Shown here in pieces: positions 23,028-34,515 of a stretch of 64,000 bases of DNA. This stretch comes from Uranotaenia lowii. Lineage: Eukaryota > Arthropoda > Insecta > Diptera > Culicidae. Position numbers and translations under genes: made by a program. A model generated the notes under the pieces. The model saw only the letters and a program-made list of their open reading frames with translations, did no database searches and was not told the DNA's origin. Where the stretch lies: contig NC_073692.1 in assembly GCF_029784155.1 (NCBI RefSeq), positions 320,535,726 to 320,599,725 on the forward strand. Reading direction: 5' to 3'. The first letter of the stretch is position 1, and every line of letters begins with the position of its first letter.

Positions 23028-23935
23028 ATTAATTCTAAAACGGGACAAAATTTCCTAATATGTACCGACTCTAAGTCTGGATTACAATCCCTCAAGAACA
23101 AAAGCATCAAAGATAACTTCATTAAAAACGAAATCATAAACAGAATAATATCCACCAATAAAAACATTAAGTTTCAATGGGTTCCAGGACATAGCAACAT
23201 AACTGGTAACGAAGTGGCAGATGAGTTATCGAAACAAGGTTGCAATGAACAACTAATGATAAACACAAAAATACCTTTAACCGATGCACTGAACTTCGCA
23301 AAAGACGAATCCATATTAGAATGGCAGGATGAATATGAAAAACTATCGCTAACTAAAGGTAAAAAACATTTCCAAATACTTAAAAAACCAACCCTAAAAC
23401 CTTGGTTTACAAATCTCAACTTGGGGACACAACAAATCAACTATGGGGAGGCTAAGAACTTTCCACACACTGGACAAAGAAAAACTCTACCTTTGGAAAA
23501 TGACAGACAATGACAAATGCGAAATTTGCAACACGACTGAGAACAGTGAGCACATACTATTCAGATGCTTTAAATATACCCTTTCTAGAAATAACTTCCC
23601 TAGCTTGATAATAAACGAAGACCTAGAAACACTCCTAGCAAAAACAAATAGAAAAACTTACCTAGAAGTAACACGATTTATTAAATTTAATAATATTTCG
23701 CTCTGAGTCACTTAGGCCAGTGCCGATTCGATATCTAAAAAAAGATGTAAAATAATAATCATAAATATGCAACTGCCAACTCAAATTATAAAAATCCAAC
23801 AACCCTCGCAGTAGTAAAAAATAATAACAAAAAGTGGCAAAAAGTAGCCACAGCAACACTTCCACTTTCACGCGTGACACAGCGGTTGACAAGACTTGGC
23901 AGTATAGCTCGTACATCAACACACGAGCTGGCCAT
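23028..23935 (+). pseudogene. LINE ORF2, segment 5: rest of RNase H, zinc-finger tail and 3' UTR
   Basis: The frame resumes with NFLICTDSKSGLQSL (catalytic Asp) and WVPGHSNITGNEVADELSK (His/Asp), completing the RNase H fold. A +1 shift in the G-run at about 23443-23446 moves the rest to another frame. The RLRTFHTLDKEKLYLWK segment and the CCHC-like CEICNTTENSEHILFRC finger of I-type ORF2 tails follow there, ending at TGA 23704-23706. The 3' UTR is cut by a gypsy element at GCCAT 23931-23935. Confidence 0.85.
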
Positions 23936-24104
23936 TTTTATGTCAGGGAATTTCCGGGAATTCTTCCGTGATAATCAATATTATAAAACACAAGTTTACT
24001 ACTCAGCAGTCTAAACAGAACTGACTCCGACTTTTTATTCGAGATCCTCTCAGCCGTGCAACAGCTTTTCGCGTACCGTTCTCAACCAAATGTTGGACAC
24101 AACA
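23936..24104 (-). repeat. 3' LTR of gypsy A
   Basis: 169 bp, TGTTGTGTCC...CATAAAA on the minus strand, with AATAAA inside. Matches 29933-30101 base for base by eye. Confidence 0.88.
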
Positions 24105-24253
24105 GTCCTCCACCCTTTACGTTACGATTTTGATATAATAAAAATAATGTTTACAATAAAATTCAATTCACTTGGCAATCGCCCACTTAAGTATTTCTAA
24201 CAAAATTCATTTGATTAAAATTCAGATTAAAACCTGCGCACTTCCGTTACAGC

Positions 24254-25144
24254 TCATTTCCGGGAATTTTCCAACGATGCATAATCAGCTTCCTCACGTC
24301 GCCTCTTTATCCGTTCAGATCGTCTGACTCCTGTAATAATATTATTGAAACCTCTTAAAACATTTTCATTTTCGGAACAGCCATGGTAAGCATCGTCGGG
24401 AAATCCAGCAAAATCAGGTTCCTCGTCATCTTCTCGAAATCTTTTATTGCTTTTGACTTGAGTTAAAATATTTCTCAAAACTTGATTTCCAGTTCTTAAC
24501 TTCAATTGATTTCGGTGTGCAGACAAAATATGACTATTGATTGATATCTGGAATACATTGAGTGAAAGTCTTTTGACGAAAACAGCTTCCAACCAACGGG
24601 CATAATCTTTCCGATGGTTTCGATACCATATTCTATCCCCCGTGACCAAGTTATTAAACTTATCTGGTTTTTCAACACTCGGCTTTTTCGTAACTGGTTT
24701 GAAGTTTACAACTGACTGACGAGTTGTTAAAAGTTGTTTGTAATGGTTTTTGGGATTGATTAAATCCAAAGTTGTTTTCGGTTTAAAGGCTAACACATGT
24801 TCAGAGGGAAAACTTCCACTCTTAGTTAAGCAACTATTCCTATAGTTGATCAGGAAATAGTTTATCTTTTCTTCAATGTCTAAACTCTTCAATAGTGGAT
24901 CAAGAAAGAATTTCTTTAGAGTTTCTTTTGCAGTTCGTACAGTTCTTTCTGCCTGCCCATTACTTTGGGGATGATATGGAGGGCTTTTCAGGACCAGTAT
25001 ACCTTGTTTTTGCATAAACTTAACAAATTCAATGGAGTTGAAAGGTGGTCCTCCATCTGTTACAAGTACATCTGGCAGACCAAAACGAGCGAATACATTA
25101 ATGAACTTTTTAATAACCTTGTTGTAATCCGTTCCGAATCTCAT
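24254..25144 (-). pseudogene. Gypsy A integrase, C-terminal part
   Basis: Contains the second and third integrase catalytic residues (DVLVTDGGPPFNS and HPQSNGQAERTVRTAKE). The GPY/F-like tail (DRIWYRNHRKDYARWLEAVF) and an acidic C-terminus follow. It is separated from the upstream pol frame by a shift near 25140-25151, which falls between the first and second catalytic Asp, so this copy cannot make integrase. Confidence 0.85.
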
Positions 25145-25148
25145 GTAC

Positions 25149-26528
25149 CTACTCTAATTCTATCCATTTGGAGAAACTGTCCACTATAAGCAAAAATACT
25201 TTTTCGCCAAAATGGAAAAAATCGGCGTGTACACGACTAAATGGTCGAGTAGTGGGTAACCACGGTGAAATAATTTTTGGTTTCGAAACAACTTGAGTGC
25301 AATTGCAAGTATCACAGTTTTTTACAAAATTTTCGATATCTGCATTGATACCGAACCAGAAAACTACTCTTCTGGCTAACTGTTTTATCTTGACCATTCC
25401 AGCATGATTCGCATGCAGCATTTTCAAAATATCGAGTTGTAAAGACTTTGGAATAACTACTCTGTTTTGGAATAATAAACAACCAGAATGAAACTCCAAA
25501 TCATGTGCTTGTGCTTTGACGTCTTTATAAACGCGATCGACACGTTTCGGCCATCCTTGATTCATAAATTTAATTACTTCCGAAATGAAAGGATCTGATT
25601 TGGTTTCAGTTGAAATCACCTTAAAGTCTATTGGCAAATCATCGGAAAAATTTAGGTTGTTTACATATTCTTTATCTAAACTTCGGGGCACTGAACATGA
25701 AAGTGGAAAACGCGAGCAGAAGTCCGCATTGCCCATTTTATTTGATGGTCGGTATCGAATTTCAAAGTCATATATGGACAATTCCATGATATAACGTTGT
25801 AAGCGAGTTACGAAAATTGAATGTTTTCCTTCCTTACCAAACACACCCAATAGTGGTTTATGGTCAGTATACAAAATACATTTTTGACCGTACAAATAAC
25901 GATGAAATTTTTTTATACAAGTCACCACAGCCAATGCTTCTAAATGTAGAATGGGATACTTTTTCTGAGCATCATTCAGGCTGAAAGAAGTAAACATAAT
26001 GGGTTTTTCTTGATCACCTACAACATGAGCTAAAACTCCGCCCAACCCGTAATTGCAGGCATCCGTTACCACAACTAGAGGCTTTCTTGGATCAAAATAT
26101 TCTAGTACATTTGGTTTCAACAGGTAAGTTTTACATTTTTCAAATTGTTGTTTACAATTATCATCCCAGTTATATTTAGAATCCTTTTTTAAAAGATTGT
26201 AGAAACAGTTCAATCTAGATGATAGGTTAGGTATGAATTTGCCATAAAAATTGATCAATCCTAAAAACGACTTCAGTTCGTTAGGATTTGTTGGAGGTTT
26301 TGCATTAGCAATCGTAGATATTTTATCAGGACAGGGTTTAAGCCCATCTTTGCTTATAATATGCCCTAAAAAGGTTAATTCTTCTACAAAAAATTTGCAT
26401 TTATCAAATTTTACTTTTATGTTTGCAGCTTCTAATTTTTTTAAAACATAGACCAATCTGGATTGACATTCATTCCGATTTCTTCCAGAAATAATCAAAT
26501 CATCAAGGTAGCATGACACTCCTTCTAT
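25149..26528 (-). pseudogene. Gypsy A RT (C-terminal part), RNase H and integrase N-terminal part
   Basis: Starts just after an in-frame TAG at 26529-26531. Motifs in order: CYLDDLIISG (RT active site YLDD), FLGHIISKDGLKP, FLGLINFYGKFIPNL, RNase H ACNYGLGGVLAHV and LYTDHKPLLGVFG, NADFCSRFP, integrase zinc-binding ANHAGMVKIKQLARR...CDTCN and the first catalytic Asp in RVHADFFHFG. Confidence 0.88.
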
Positions 26529-26531
26529 GCC

Positions 26532-28340
26532 CTATAAAATTTGATCCATTATCGATTGAAATATACCTGCAGATGACGAAACACCCTGTGGTAAACGGTG
26601 GTATTTGTATAGACCTTTGATTGTATTGATAATCATGATTTTTTTTGAATATTCCGTCAACTCTAGCTGGGTGTAGGCGCCTGCCAAATCCAGTGAGCAA
26701 AAAACTTTCGATCCCGAAAGGGTTGCAAAAATATCCTGAGCAAGAGGAAGTGGATATGCGTTAGGTATGATAACTTTGTTAACCGAAACTTTGCAATCTA
26801 TCACAAGTCTCAAGTCATTATCCTTCTTGACAATAGCAATTACAGGCGATGCCCACTCACTAGCTTTAACCGGCGTTATAACACCGCTTTTTTCTAAAGA
26901 ATTCAGGTGCTCAATAACCTTTTCTTTCAACCTTAATGGTACTGTATAAGCTTTTTTGAAAATTGGACGATCTTCTTTGAAAATTAAATCACCTTTGTAA
27001 CCCTTAATAGGCGTTGAAAAATTTTGATCGAAAACTGTTTTAAATCTTAGTTTCAAATCATCTATGATTCGTTCCAGATCATTTTTAAAAACAAGATTGT
27101 TTACTTTCAAAAAACATGTAAAATTTTCTCTCCACTTCATAAAAAATACATCAAGCCAATCTCGTCCAATAAGAGGGACGAAATTATTTGATCCTTTCAA
27201 CACAATCAGTGTTACGTTATGCTTTAAATTATTTAGAGAAACCTTAACATCAAGGCAGCCCAAAATCGTCAATTTTGCTCCATTTACAACAGACAATTTT
27301 CTATTGCAGGTTTCTAGAACATAATTTGATAATTTCTCCAAAAACATTTGTTCGCTAATTACGGAAACAGCTGATCCGCTGTCAACTTCCATACGAAATC
27401 TTACACCGTTTATAAAAACATAAATAAAAACAGGATCATTTACCTTGATCGACATGCATTGCAGTTCGTCATCTGAATCGCTTTGATTTGGTTTTGTTGT
27501 CCGCTTAAAATCGAAGCCCGGAGATGCGTTTTCCGTCGAATCATCCAAAAATCGAATAGATTGTTGAGATTGTTTCCTTTCGTAGCAGTTTCTTCTAACA
27601 TGCCCTCTGGCATTGCAGAAACTACACACAACACTCCCTCTAATTCTGTCCCGTGAATATGATCGATTTCGTTGGTTGTAATTGAACCGAAAATTCGGAC
27701 GATCACGAGACGACGGGTGAACTTCTCTTCTTCGATCGTCTCTTGGTCTTCTCCAGTTTTCCCGGTCATCATTCCGCCGGTGACCAAGTCGTTCAATTGC
27801 ACTAACTCTCTCGTTAGGTTCATTCCTGAACGAATGTCTGGCCATTTGTTCACGAGCTATGAGAATTCGTTCGATTTCCTCTAAAGTTGGGTTTTCCAGC
27901 TCGTATATTCGTTCGCGAGCTTTCAAGTCCGATGCTCCAAGAGCAATGCGGTCGCGAATTTGCCCGTCTTTTTCTTCGGCACCGAATCCACAGCTTTCAG
28001 CCAATAACTTCACATCAAGAATGAAGTCCTCGACCATTTCATCTTTTCCCTGCGATCGATTGTAAAATTTTTCTTTTCTCTTCATCTTGCTATCGGTTTT
28101 ATCATAACGGTGTTTGAGACGATTAATAACATCGTTGTACTGGAGCGTGTTCAAATCAACGCCAGGGAATAGCTTTTTGATCTCACTGAAAACCGTTGCT
28201 CCCCCGACCGTTATGAACAACGATTTCCTGCTAGTTTCAGGCACATTATTGTAGTTAAATACGTATTCTAAACGCTCTGCGTAATCGGCAAAGGAAGTAC
28301 CGGGTATATAAGGTTCGACTGACCCAATGAAAGTATTCAT
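26532..28340 (-). pseudogene. Gypsy A Gag, protease and RT N-terminal part (single frame)
   Basis: ATG at 28340 is preceded by an acceptor-like TTTTCAACAG. The Gag capsid-like region is followed by an Arg-rich stretch and one CCHC knuckle (CSFCNARGHVRRNC). Next are protease (EVDSGSAVSVISE) and RT blocks VIPNAYPLPLAQDIFATL, CSLDLAGAYTQLEL and YHRLPQGVSSSAGIF. Gag and Pol share one frame, as in mag-like gypsy elements. The frame ends at TAG 26529-26531, right before the YLDD block. Confidence 0.88.
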
Positions 28341-28513
28341 TATATCGCGAATTTGGCTGTTGAAAAACAATAAAAAATGATGCTACAATAATATCTAACA
28401 AGAAATGTTCTTGGCTACAGAATGTCGCGCGACACTACATAAAATTTTGTCACGAGTAGATTTTTTGTTGCAGTGTTGCGCACGATTGAAATCGATTTAT
28501 CGCAACGTATGTA

Positions 28514-29455
28514 CACAGCAAGAAAAATTCGTGTAATTTTAGACCGAAAACGATGCACGAAAACGGAACATAGTTTTTGATGTAAAATTCTATCACGATG
28601 TATTTTTTTCAAGAATGTAATTTTTGAGGCGTGTAAATTTAGATCGAAAACAATGCACGAAATCGGACGACGAAAGCCGTCGTGTAAAAATAGACGGCGA
28701 TGTAAATTTTAAGATTTATTATCGTAAATATTAGAAATCTTTGCTAAACATTCAGGTTTTGCTGTTGTCCATGAATGAATACGCTGCTTTTAAAAATTTA
28801 ATTTCGCATATATTTCCAAAAATAACCTAAAAGATATACACCATCACGCACAGCTTCAGCCTGGAATTTTTGTTTCATCCGATGATTCCCAGCACGGTGA
28901 TGTTGAACAGATAGCCGTCACCAGGATCCTCGATTCGTCCCAGAACACCATTATTTTTCGGTCCGCGTCACCTCCGCCTGACGAAAATTTCTGCGAAAAA
29001 TCACTGCCACTGCAAAAAATCTGATCTTGCTGTAATGAAGAGGAAACTGATTAATTTCAACATCTTTCTTTTTTCAATATGACATTATTATGAACCTACC
29101 AGCTTTTGAAGGATTATGGAAATGCTAGAGCTACGCCTACGACTCGTTTTCGAAAAATTTTCATACTTGTTTACTTTGTATCCGACGCGCGCCACACAAG
29201 TTGCACATTTCCATTTAATTTTAAATCAAACATACAATTTTACACTGTTTGTGATATAAAATTCATTGACCGCTTGATTTTTACATCACGGAATGTAAAA
29301 TTATAGCAAAACAATGTATTTCTATTCACTTTTTGAAAAAAGACTAAAATTACATCAAAAGGAGTTGAAAATTACATCGTCTTCGATTTACACTTGTAAA
29401 AAATTAGACTACTCGTGTTTTAGATTCCGTATACTTTTAGAAATTTTTTGCTGTG
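28514..29455. mobile_element. 942-bp MITE (CACAGCAAG family), copy 1, in the gypsy A leader
   Basis: Ends CACAGCAAGAAAAATT and AAATTTTTTGCTGTG, with TA at 28512-28513 and 29456-29457. Both ends carry repeated GTGTAAATTTAGA / GATGTAAAATT hairpin-like blocks. No transposase frame. A related full copy sits at 30475-31452. Confidence 0.85.
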
Positions 29456-29932
29456 TATGTTTCGAGAGAATAATGAACCAAAATGGGTAACTCACCTGAC
29501 CACTTATGATTTGCGTTTACACTCCTGCTCACGAGACTTGTCTCTCGGTTTACAGCTTGCTCGATTAACAGAGCTTGATCGATTAACAGCAGTCTTCCTC
29601 CGCCGAAAAATGCAATGGCGATAAAACAACGCTTCTTTAAACAATTGACTTTCAAGCCAAGATTTGGACAATTGAATCAGTCAAACAGCAGTAGATTTTT
29701 TCACAAAATTACCAAATCCGACTTCGGAACAATTGCTTCCGCCTACTTTTTGGCACCGCAAACAAAAGAAGCACTTGTTTCCAACCAAATGGTTTATCTT
29801 ATGTTCCAATACAGAAACCCACTGTCACCACGATTTATGGTTTCTAAATACACTAAAATGCACTTTTGTTCGTTCTGTCGACAATTCCGATGTAATCCGA
29901 GGTCCGAGGTCCACAATTATCCTCGTCGCCAC
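29456..29932 (-). other. Gypsy A 5' leader
   Basis: Untranslated leader between the 5' LTR primer site and the MITE, with no Gag-like frame. The leader continues from 28341 to 28511 on the other side of the MITE. Confidence 0.55.
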
Positions 29933-30101
29933 TTTTATGTCAGGGAATTTCCGGGAATTCTTCCGTGATAATCAATATTATAAAACACAAGTTTACTACT
30001 CAGCAGTCTAAACAGAACTGACTCCGACTTTTTATTCGAGATCCTCTCAGCCGTGCAACAGCTTTTCGCGTACCGTTCTCAACCAAATGTTGGACACAAC
30101 A
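29933..30101 (-). repeat. 5' LTR of gypsy A
   Basis: 169 bp, identical by eye to 23936-24104. The primer-site-like GTGGCGACGAG lies directly inside, on the minus strand at 29922-29932. Confidence 0.88.
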
Positions 30102-30125
30102 GCCATTACTATCAAAAGAAGAAGA

Positions 30126-30474
30126 AGATCATAGAAACGAAATAGATTCAATTCACGTGTTGGAAATGATGGGCTATGTATCGATCATCAAAAGGCGTGT
30201 AATCGAAGATTCCTCCATTCCGGTTAAGATACTGGAATTGTTCAATGCTGGTTGAACGGAACGGAAATCATCCAGGGTCTCGACAAAACACGCCGAGCGC
30301 AGATTCGTGAACCAGCATCAGCCAAATCACAAACGACGGCGACAGATTCCTAATTGAGGACTTGAGCTTCGATGGACAACGGGCCGAAGATGAAAGGTAC
30401 TAATGAAGGGCTCAAAAGGCTGGCGTATTTCGAATATCTGCGTCATGGATGGGAAATTTGACATGGACACTGTA
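30126..30474. other. Right LINE duplication and flanking sequence, coding-like
   Basis: After the LINE's right duplication (30126-30139) a + frame reads on as SIHVLEMMGYVSIIKRRVIE and then hits stops. The DNA before the LINE (to 8324) ends in an acceptor-like TTTGTAG and also has a GTAAGT donor-like site at 8211. The LINE may have landed at the start of an old exon or of another degenerate element. I do not recognise the protein. Confidence 0.3.
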
Positions 30475-31452
30475 CACAGCAAGAAAAATTCGTGTAAATT
30501 TAGATCGAAAACGATGCACGAAAACGGAACATCGATTTTGATGTAAAATTCTATCACGGTGTATTTTTTTCGAGGATGTAATTTTTGAGGCGTGTAAATT
30601 TAGATCGAAATCAATGCACGAGATTGGATCACAAAAGCCGTCGTGTAAAAATACACAGGGATGTAAATTTTAAAATTTATTATCGTAAATATTGATATTT
30701 TTTCTAAATATTAAGGTTTTTGCTTTTGTCTTGAATAAATACGCCGCATGTATCATTTTTAATTCACATTTATTTCCAAAACTGAACATAAAAAAAAACA
30801 TTCGGAAAACGTCAGGCTGATATTGTTGTTGCATCCGATGATTCCCAGCACGGGGATGTTTTTCGAATCAGCATGATCAGCATTCTCGAATGGTTCCGGA
30901 AATCATAATTTTTCGGTCAGCATCCTGCACACTTGAATTGTTATGACAAAAGTTTCCCCGGATAATCACTGGCCGGATATCAGCCGCTGCGAAAAATCTG
31001 ACCATGCTGTAATGGAGAGAAAATTAATCAGTTTCAACCATATTCTTCATTTCACGTCTCAAAAACTTACTACTTTAAAGACTCTCAAAGTGCTCCTCTA
31101 GCTACGCCTTTGAATGACTCGTTTCCGAATAATTTTCCGACTTGTTTACTTTGTGCCCGACGCGCAAACTAACTTGAAATATAAAAAGGCACAATTTAAA
31201 TATTTGCATTCAATTTTAAATCAAACAGATATAATTTTACACTGTTTGTGATATAAATTTCATTGACCGGTTGATTTTTGCATGATGCAGTGTAAAATTA
31301 AATCAAAACAGTTTATTTCTATCCAATTTTGGAAAATAGACTAATATTACATCGAAAGAAGTTTAAAATTACATCTTTTTGTAATTACACTCAAGAAAAA
31401 ATAGATCACTCGGGTTTTAGATTCCGTGTACTTTTAGAAATTTTTTGCTGTG
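30475..31452. mobile_element. 978-bp MITE (CACAGCAAG family), copy 2
   Basis: Same ends and internal blocks as copy 1 (28514-29455), including a shared GATTCCCAGCACGG segment. TA flanks lie at 30473-30474 and 31453-31454. The copies differ by many substitutions and small indels, so neither derives from the other recently. Confidence 0.85.
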
Positions 31453-31720
31453 TAATGTGCACCGTATAATAACAAGATTTTCCCACAGGTGTTCTTTATT
31501 ATGAGCTCTAATTTGAGGCTTGATTTAAACCCTTTACTGATATTCACGGATTGGGGAAGATCCCAATTCGAGTGTCCACAGTGGCACGAGGGCTGTTACT
31601 TCCATTTGTCCAAGAACTTCATCTTTCTATCCATTGGAGGGGAAAAAGCCCATATGAATTAGATTGGATCTGTCTCCAATGCGCGTGAAAACACTAATCA
31701 TTTGCATCGACAGATTACAA
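31453..31720. other. Spacer between two TIR elements
   Basis: About 270 bp of unique-looking sequence without a supported frame or repeat. Confidence 0.4.
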
Positions 31721-33204
31721 TTGAGGCGCTTAGGATCAGAGGGGTGCAAGTGCCGAAATGATGATTTCGGGAAAACGGGCCTCAAAGTTTTTTTTCTAAA
31801 TCAAAATTATCGAATCGCTTTTTCTACCCAATTTTCGATGGAGTGTGCCTCAAGAGGTCTAAAATGAATGATTCTGAAAGAAAAACCAAAGTTTTTGTGA
31901 TATTTATGTTAAAACGGCGAACTACTTTTTTTGATTTTTTTCACTTGCACCCCTCTGATCCCAAGAATGACACTTGCACCCCTCTGACTCCAAACAATAT
32001 GATCGCATCCTTTTGGAACCTGTATGTAACGAGTATTTTCAGTATGACAATAGCTGTTTTGTTTTTGTTCACAAATTTGATTTTTTGCGTTGTCGGGCTA
32101 CAAATTTCCATGCAACTCATAATGGACGAGTTTTACCAGTTCCACAATCCTAATTCCCAGAATTTGTTGAAAACTTCCAATCTCTCTTTTTCCTTAATGG
32201 ATACACAAGAATACCTGCTTATGTGTTCATCCATTGGAATCAACTGTTTAGTTGTTCTTTTTTTCCGATAGAATCAACTAACGTTTCCCCTTGGTTTCGT
32301 TTTTCGCAAGTTTAGTTTTCAGACTGTCTGATTTCGTTGGCATTTTCGGGGTCTTGAGGAATGGCCAGTTGACTATCCAGAAGTGGACTCATTCTCGTTA
32401 GCAACTGCAGCAGCAGCAACTTCTGATTCTCCAAAAGAACCGTGGATGTTTCATTTTTCTTTTTTTTGTCCAATCCTACCATGCTCCTTTGCAAAAATGT
32501 TATGTAAATGTTCCTTAAAAGACTTAATGTTATTTTTTGTAAAATATCTTCCGACAACGACTGATCTGAACTTTCCGAAGTTTCATTTTGTTCTTGGAAT
32601 AGTATGTGACATCATGATCAGAGCCTATCGAAAAATGTGATTCTCCTGAGCTTTCATCCTAGAGATTTTTCTTAGATATATTTGGAAAAAAAATGTTGTT
32701 GCGTGCGTTTTGTGTCTGCCTTCTATCCTTATTAGCATAAGCTAAATTTGCCATAAAAAAAAACAAACCTTTTAGAATTTTTCATATACATGACAATTAG
32801 ATTTTTCATGTTTATTAACCTGCCGACGAAGTTTCATCTGAATCTATTTTCATCACTTCTCTATCTGGGGACTTTGGATTATCCTGGTCAGAACCAGTAG
32901 AAAATTCTAAAAAGTCGGAGCTAGATTATGATTCCAAGTTTGTTTTTTCACTACTTGTTTTCAGCCTAAATGATTAATCCTTTGGTGTCAGAAGGGTGCA
33001 AGTGCACTTGCACCTTTCTGACACCAAACGAAACACGATTTCCATTAACACGTTATTTTTAAAACAGCCTAAAAATATCGAAATATTTTTTTTTCGAACT
33101 GTGTCTTCTACAGAATGTTAATCTATACTTCAAATTTCCAAAAAACAGTTTATCTCAGTTTTGATAAAAAATCACTTGCACCCCTCTGATCCCAAGTGCC
33201 TCAA
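31721..33204. mobile_element. 1.48-kb TIR element with iterated CACTTGCACCCCTCTGA motifs
   Basis: Inverted ends of about 32 bp start TTGAGGCGCTTAGGATCAGA (31721) and are mirrored with two mismatches at 33204. The 17-mer CACTTGCACCCCTCTGA or its complement occurs in both ends and again near 31948, 31972 and, as a back-to-back pair, 32988-33022. Flanks share AATT if the element is trimmed to GAGGC...GCCTC. A short Leu/Gln/Glu-rich frame on - (32312-32557) may be a leftover of a coding region but has no recognisable domain. Confidence 0.7.
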
Positions 33205-33986
33205 TTCTATTTGGTGTTCCGTCTCACGACATAATCTGATGAACAATATTCCTCCAATTCACTCAGTTTATGGCAACCGTTCTCTTCTAGGGCATCCCAC
33301 ATTCGCCAGATCATGCTCCACTTGGTCTAACCCGCTCTAACTGGCTCGTTGCGCCCCTGCTCGTCTCGTTCCTACCGGATTGGCAGCGAACATCTGTTTT
33401 GCAGGACAGTCGTCCGGCATTCTTGCAACATGTCCTGCCCAGCGTATCCGTCCAGCTTCGCCTCCACATTCCGTTCTCCTGCACGTGCCGTCAAAGATGG
33501 TTCTTGACACTCGTCGCTCGAATACTCCGAGTGAGCGCAGGTCCTCCTCGAGCAGTATCCACGACTCGTGCCCGTAGAGGACAACCGGTCTAATGAGCGT
33601 TGTGTACAGGTTACACTTCTTGCGCGGCTCGGTCGGTCTCGGATCTGCAGGCCAGCATATACTTCGTCTTGGACGTATTAATCATTAACACAATCCTTCC
33701 TGTTTCGCGTTTCAGTTTGCGAACGATCTCCCCCACCGCCGGCAAAGCAGATAAGTTGACTAGATCTGTTGAAAATCGTGTCCCGCATTTCGCCCACCGA
33801 ATAGCATTTTTTAGCGCCACGTTGAACATCATGCGAAGATTCAAATGAACGCGACAATTCACCCGAAATCCGTACCCAGCACTGCGTTCCATTAACCGTC
33901 ACCTTGATCAGTCTGGTCAGCTTCCCGGAAAAGCCGTTCTCGTCCATGATTGTCCATAGCTCGTCACGGTCGATCGTGTCGTATGC

Positions 33987-34505
33987 AGGGAAGCAAATCG
34001 AACAGATCTGATAATGATAACTGGTTTATCACTTGTGTTACACCTAGCGATAAATATGAGAACGTGATGACTTCTCATCCCTTTCCAATGCCGATCAAGA
34101 TAACTCGTTCGAACTTAAATCTAGTGGGCATCAGATTTCTTGATGTGCGCCCCGTGCAATTGTTGGTATTTTTTGTTGGTGCGTCTACCGGTCGAGTCGG
34201 CCCGGCACCTTGTGCGTCATCAAGCAATTGTTGGTAATTTTGTTGGTGCGTCTACCGGTCGGGTCGGCCCGGCACCTTGTGTATCAAGCAATTGTTGGTG
34301 TCCTCCTTGGGTGCCTGCAAATTGTTGGTGCTTATCCTTAACGTTACAAGAGACGATAAATTTGAATCGGAATGCACAACTTATCGAGAGCTAAATTGAA
34401 GTTGATAAGCGCTAGGTATAGTGTTCTTGCGTGCGGATGAAAATCTCTCTCACGGGTGTTTTGATCGGCAAATTCTATCGGAGGATAACGATTTTTGGAT
34501 TCCCT
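33987..34505. mobile_element. 519-bp TIR insert with 10-bp duplication inside the RTE relic
   Basis: TGTCGTATGC flanks it at 33977-33986 and 34506-34515. The LINE sequence is continuous if the insert and one copy are removed. Ends are AGGGAA and TTCCCT with weak further inverted similarity. A 9-10 bp duplication suits Mutator-like (MULE) elements, so this is a short non-autonomous candidate. It contains a two-unit tandem repeat. Confidence 0.6.
34155..34325. repeat. Tandem repeat, about 2 x 75 bp plus a partial unit
   Basis: Units contain CAATTGTTGGT, GTTGGTGCGTCTACCGGTCG and GGCCCGGCACCTTGTG, repeated twice with few changes, then a short partial unit ending in AAATTGTTGGTG. Confidence 0.75.
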
Positions 34506-34515
34506 TGTCGTATGC

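Larger units (their letters stand above)
23936..30101 (-). mobile_element. Ty3/gypsy LTR retrotransposon A, inserted in the LINE 3' UTR
   Basis: 169-bp LTRs (23936-24104 and 29933-30101) appear identical and are flanked by GCCAT at 23931-23935 and 30102-30106. Read on the minus strand, the 5' LTR is followed at once by GTGGCGACGAG, a TGGCGAC-type primer site, and the 3' LTR is preceded by the purine tract AAAGGGTGGAGGAC (24105-24118). The coding order Gag, protease, RT, RNase H, integrase defines Ty3/gypsy; there is no envelope frame. The body has one in-frame stop and one frameshift, and a MITE sits in its leader. Confidence 0.92.
8339..30125 (+). mobile_element. I-type non-LTR retrotransposon (LINE), split by five nested insertions
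   Basis: A 14-bp direct repeat AGATCATAGAAACG at 8325-8338 and 30126-30139 brackets the element, which starts CATTCGACG and ends in a GAA-rich tail. Own segments are 8339-10907, 14757-15149, 15867-16068, 16725-18394, 23028-23935 and 30107-30125, about 5.76 kb together. Gene order is ORF1 with three CCHC knuckles, then ORF2 with AP-type endonuclease, reverse transcriptase, RNase H and a C-terminal zinc-finger tail, as in the I superfamily. Everything else in the interval is later insertion. Frames are broken and one RNase H catalytic Asp is lost, so this copy is dead. Confidence 0.9.

Noticed and set aside
29615..29968. 117-residue + frame over the gypsy A leader and 5' LTR
   Set aside because: Runs into the LTR on the strand opposite to the element's coding strand and has no recognisable domain.
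23936..30101. Endogenous retrovirus with envelope gene
   Set aside because: No frame between the integrase end (24254) and the 3' LTR and no signal peptide or membrane segment; it is a plain LTR retrotransposon.
31843..32271. 142-residue hydrophobic + frame in the 1.48-kb TIR element
   Set aside because: No ATG context, no domain, T-rich composition explains the Phe/Leu content; treated as chance.
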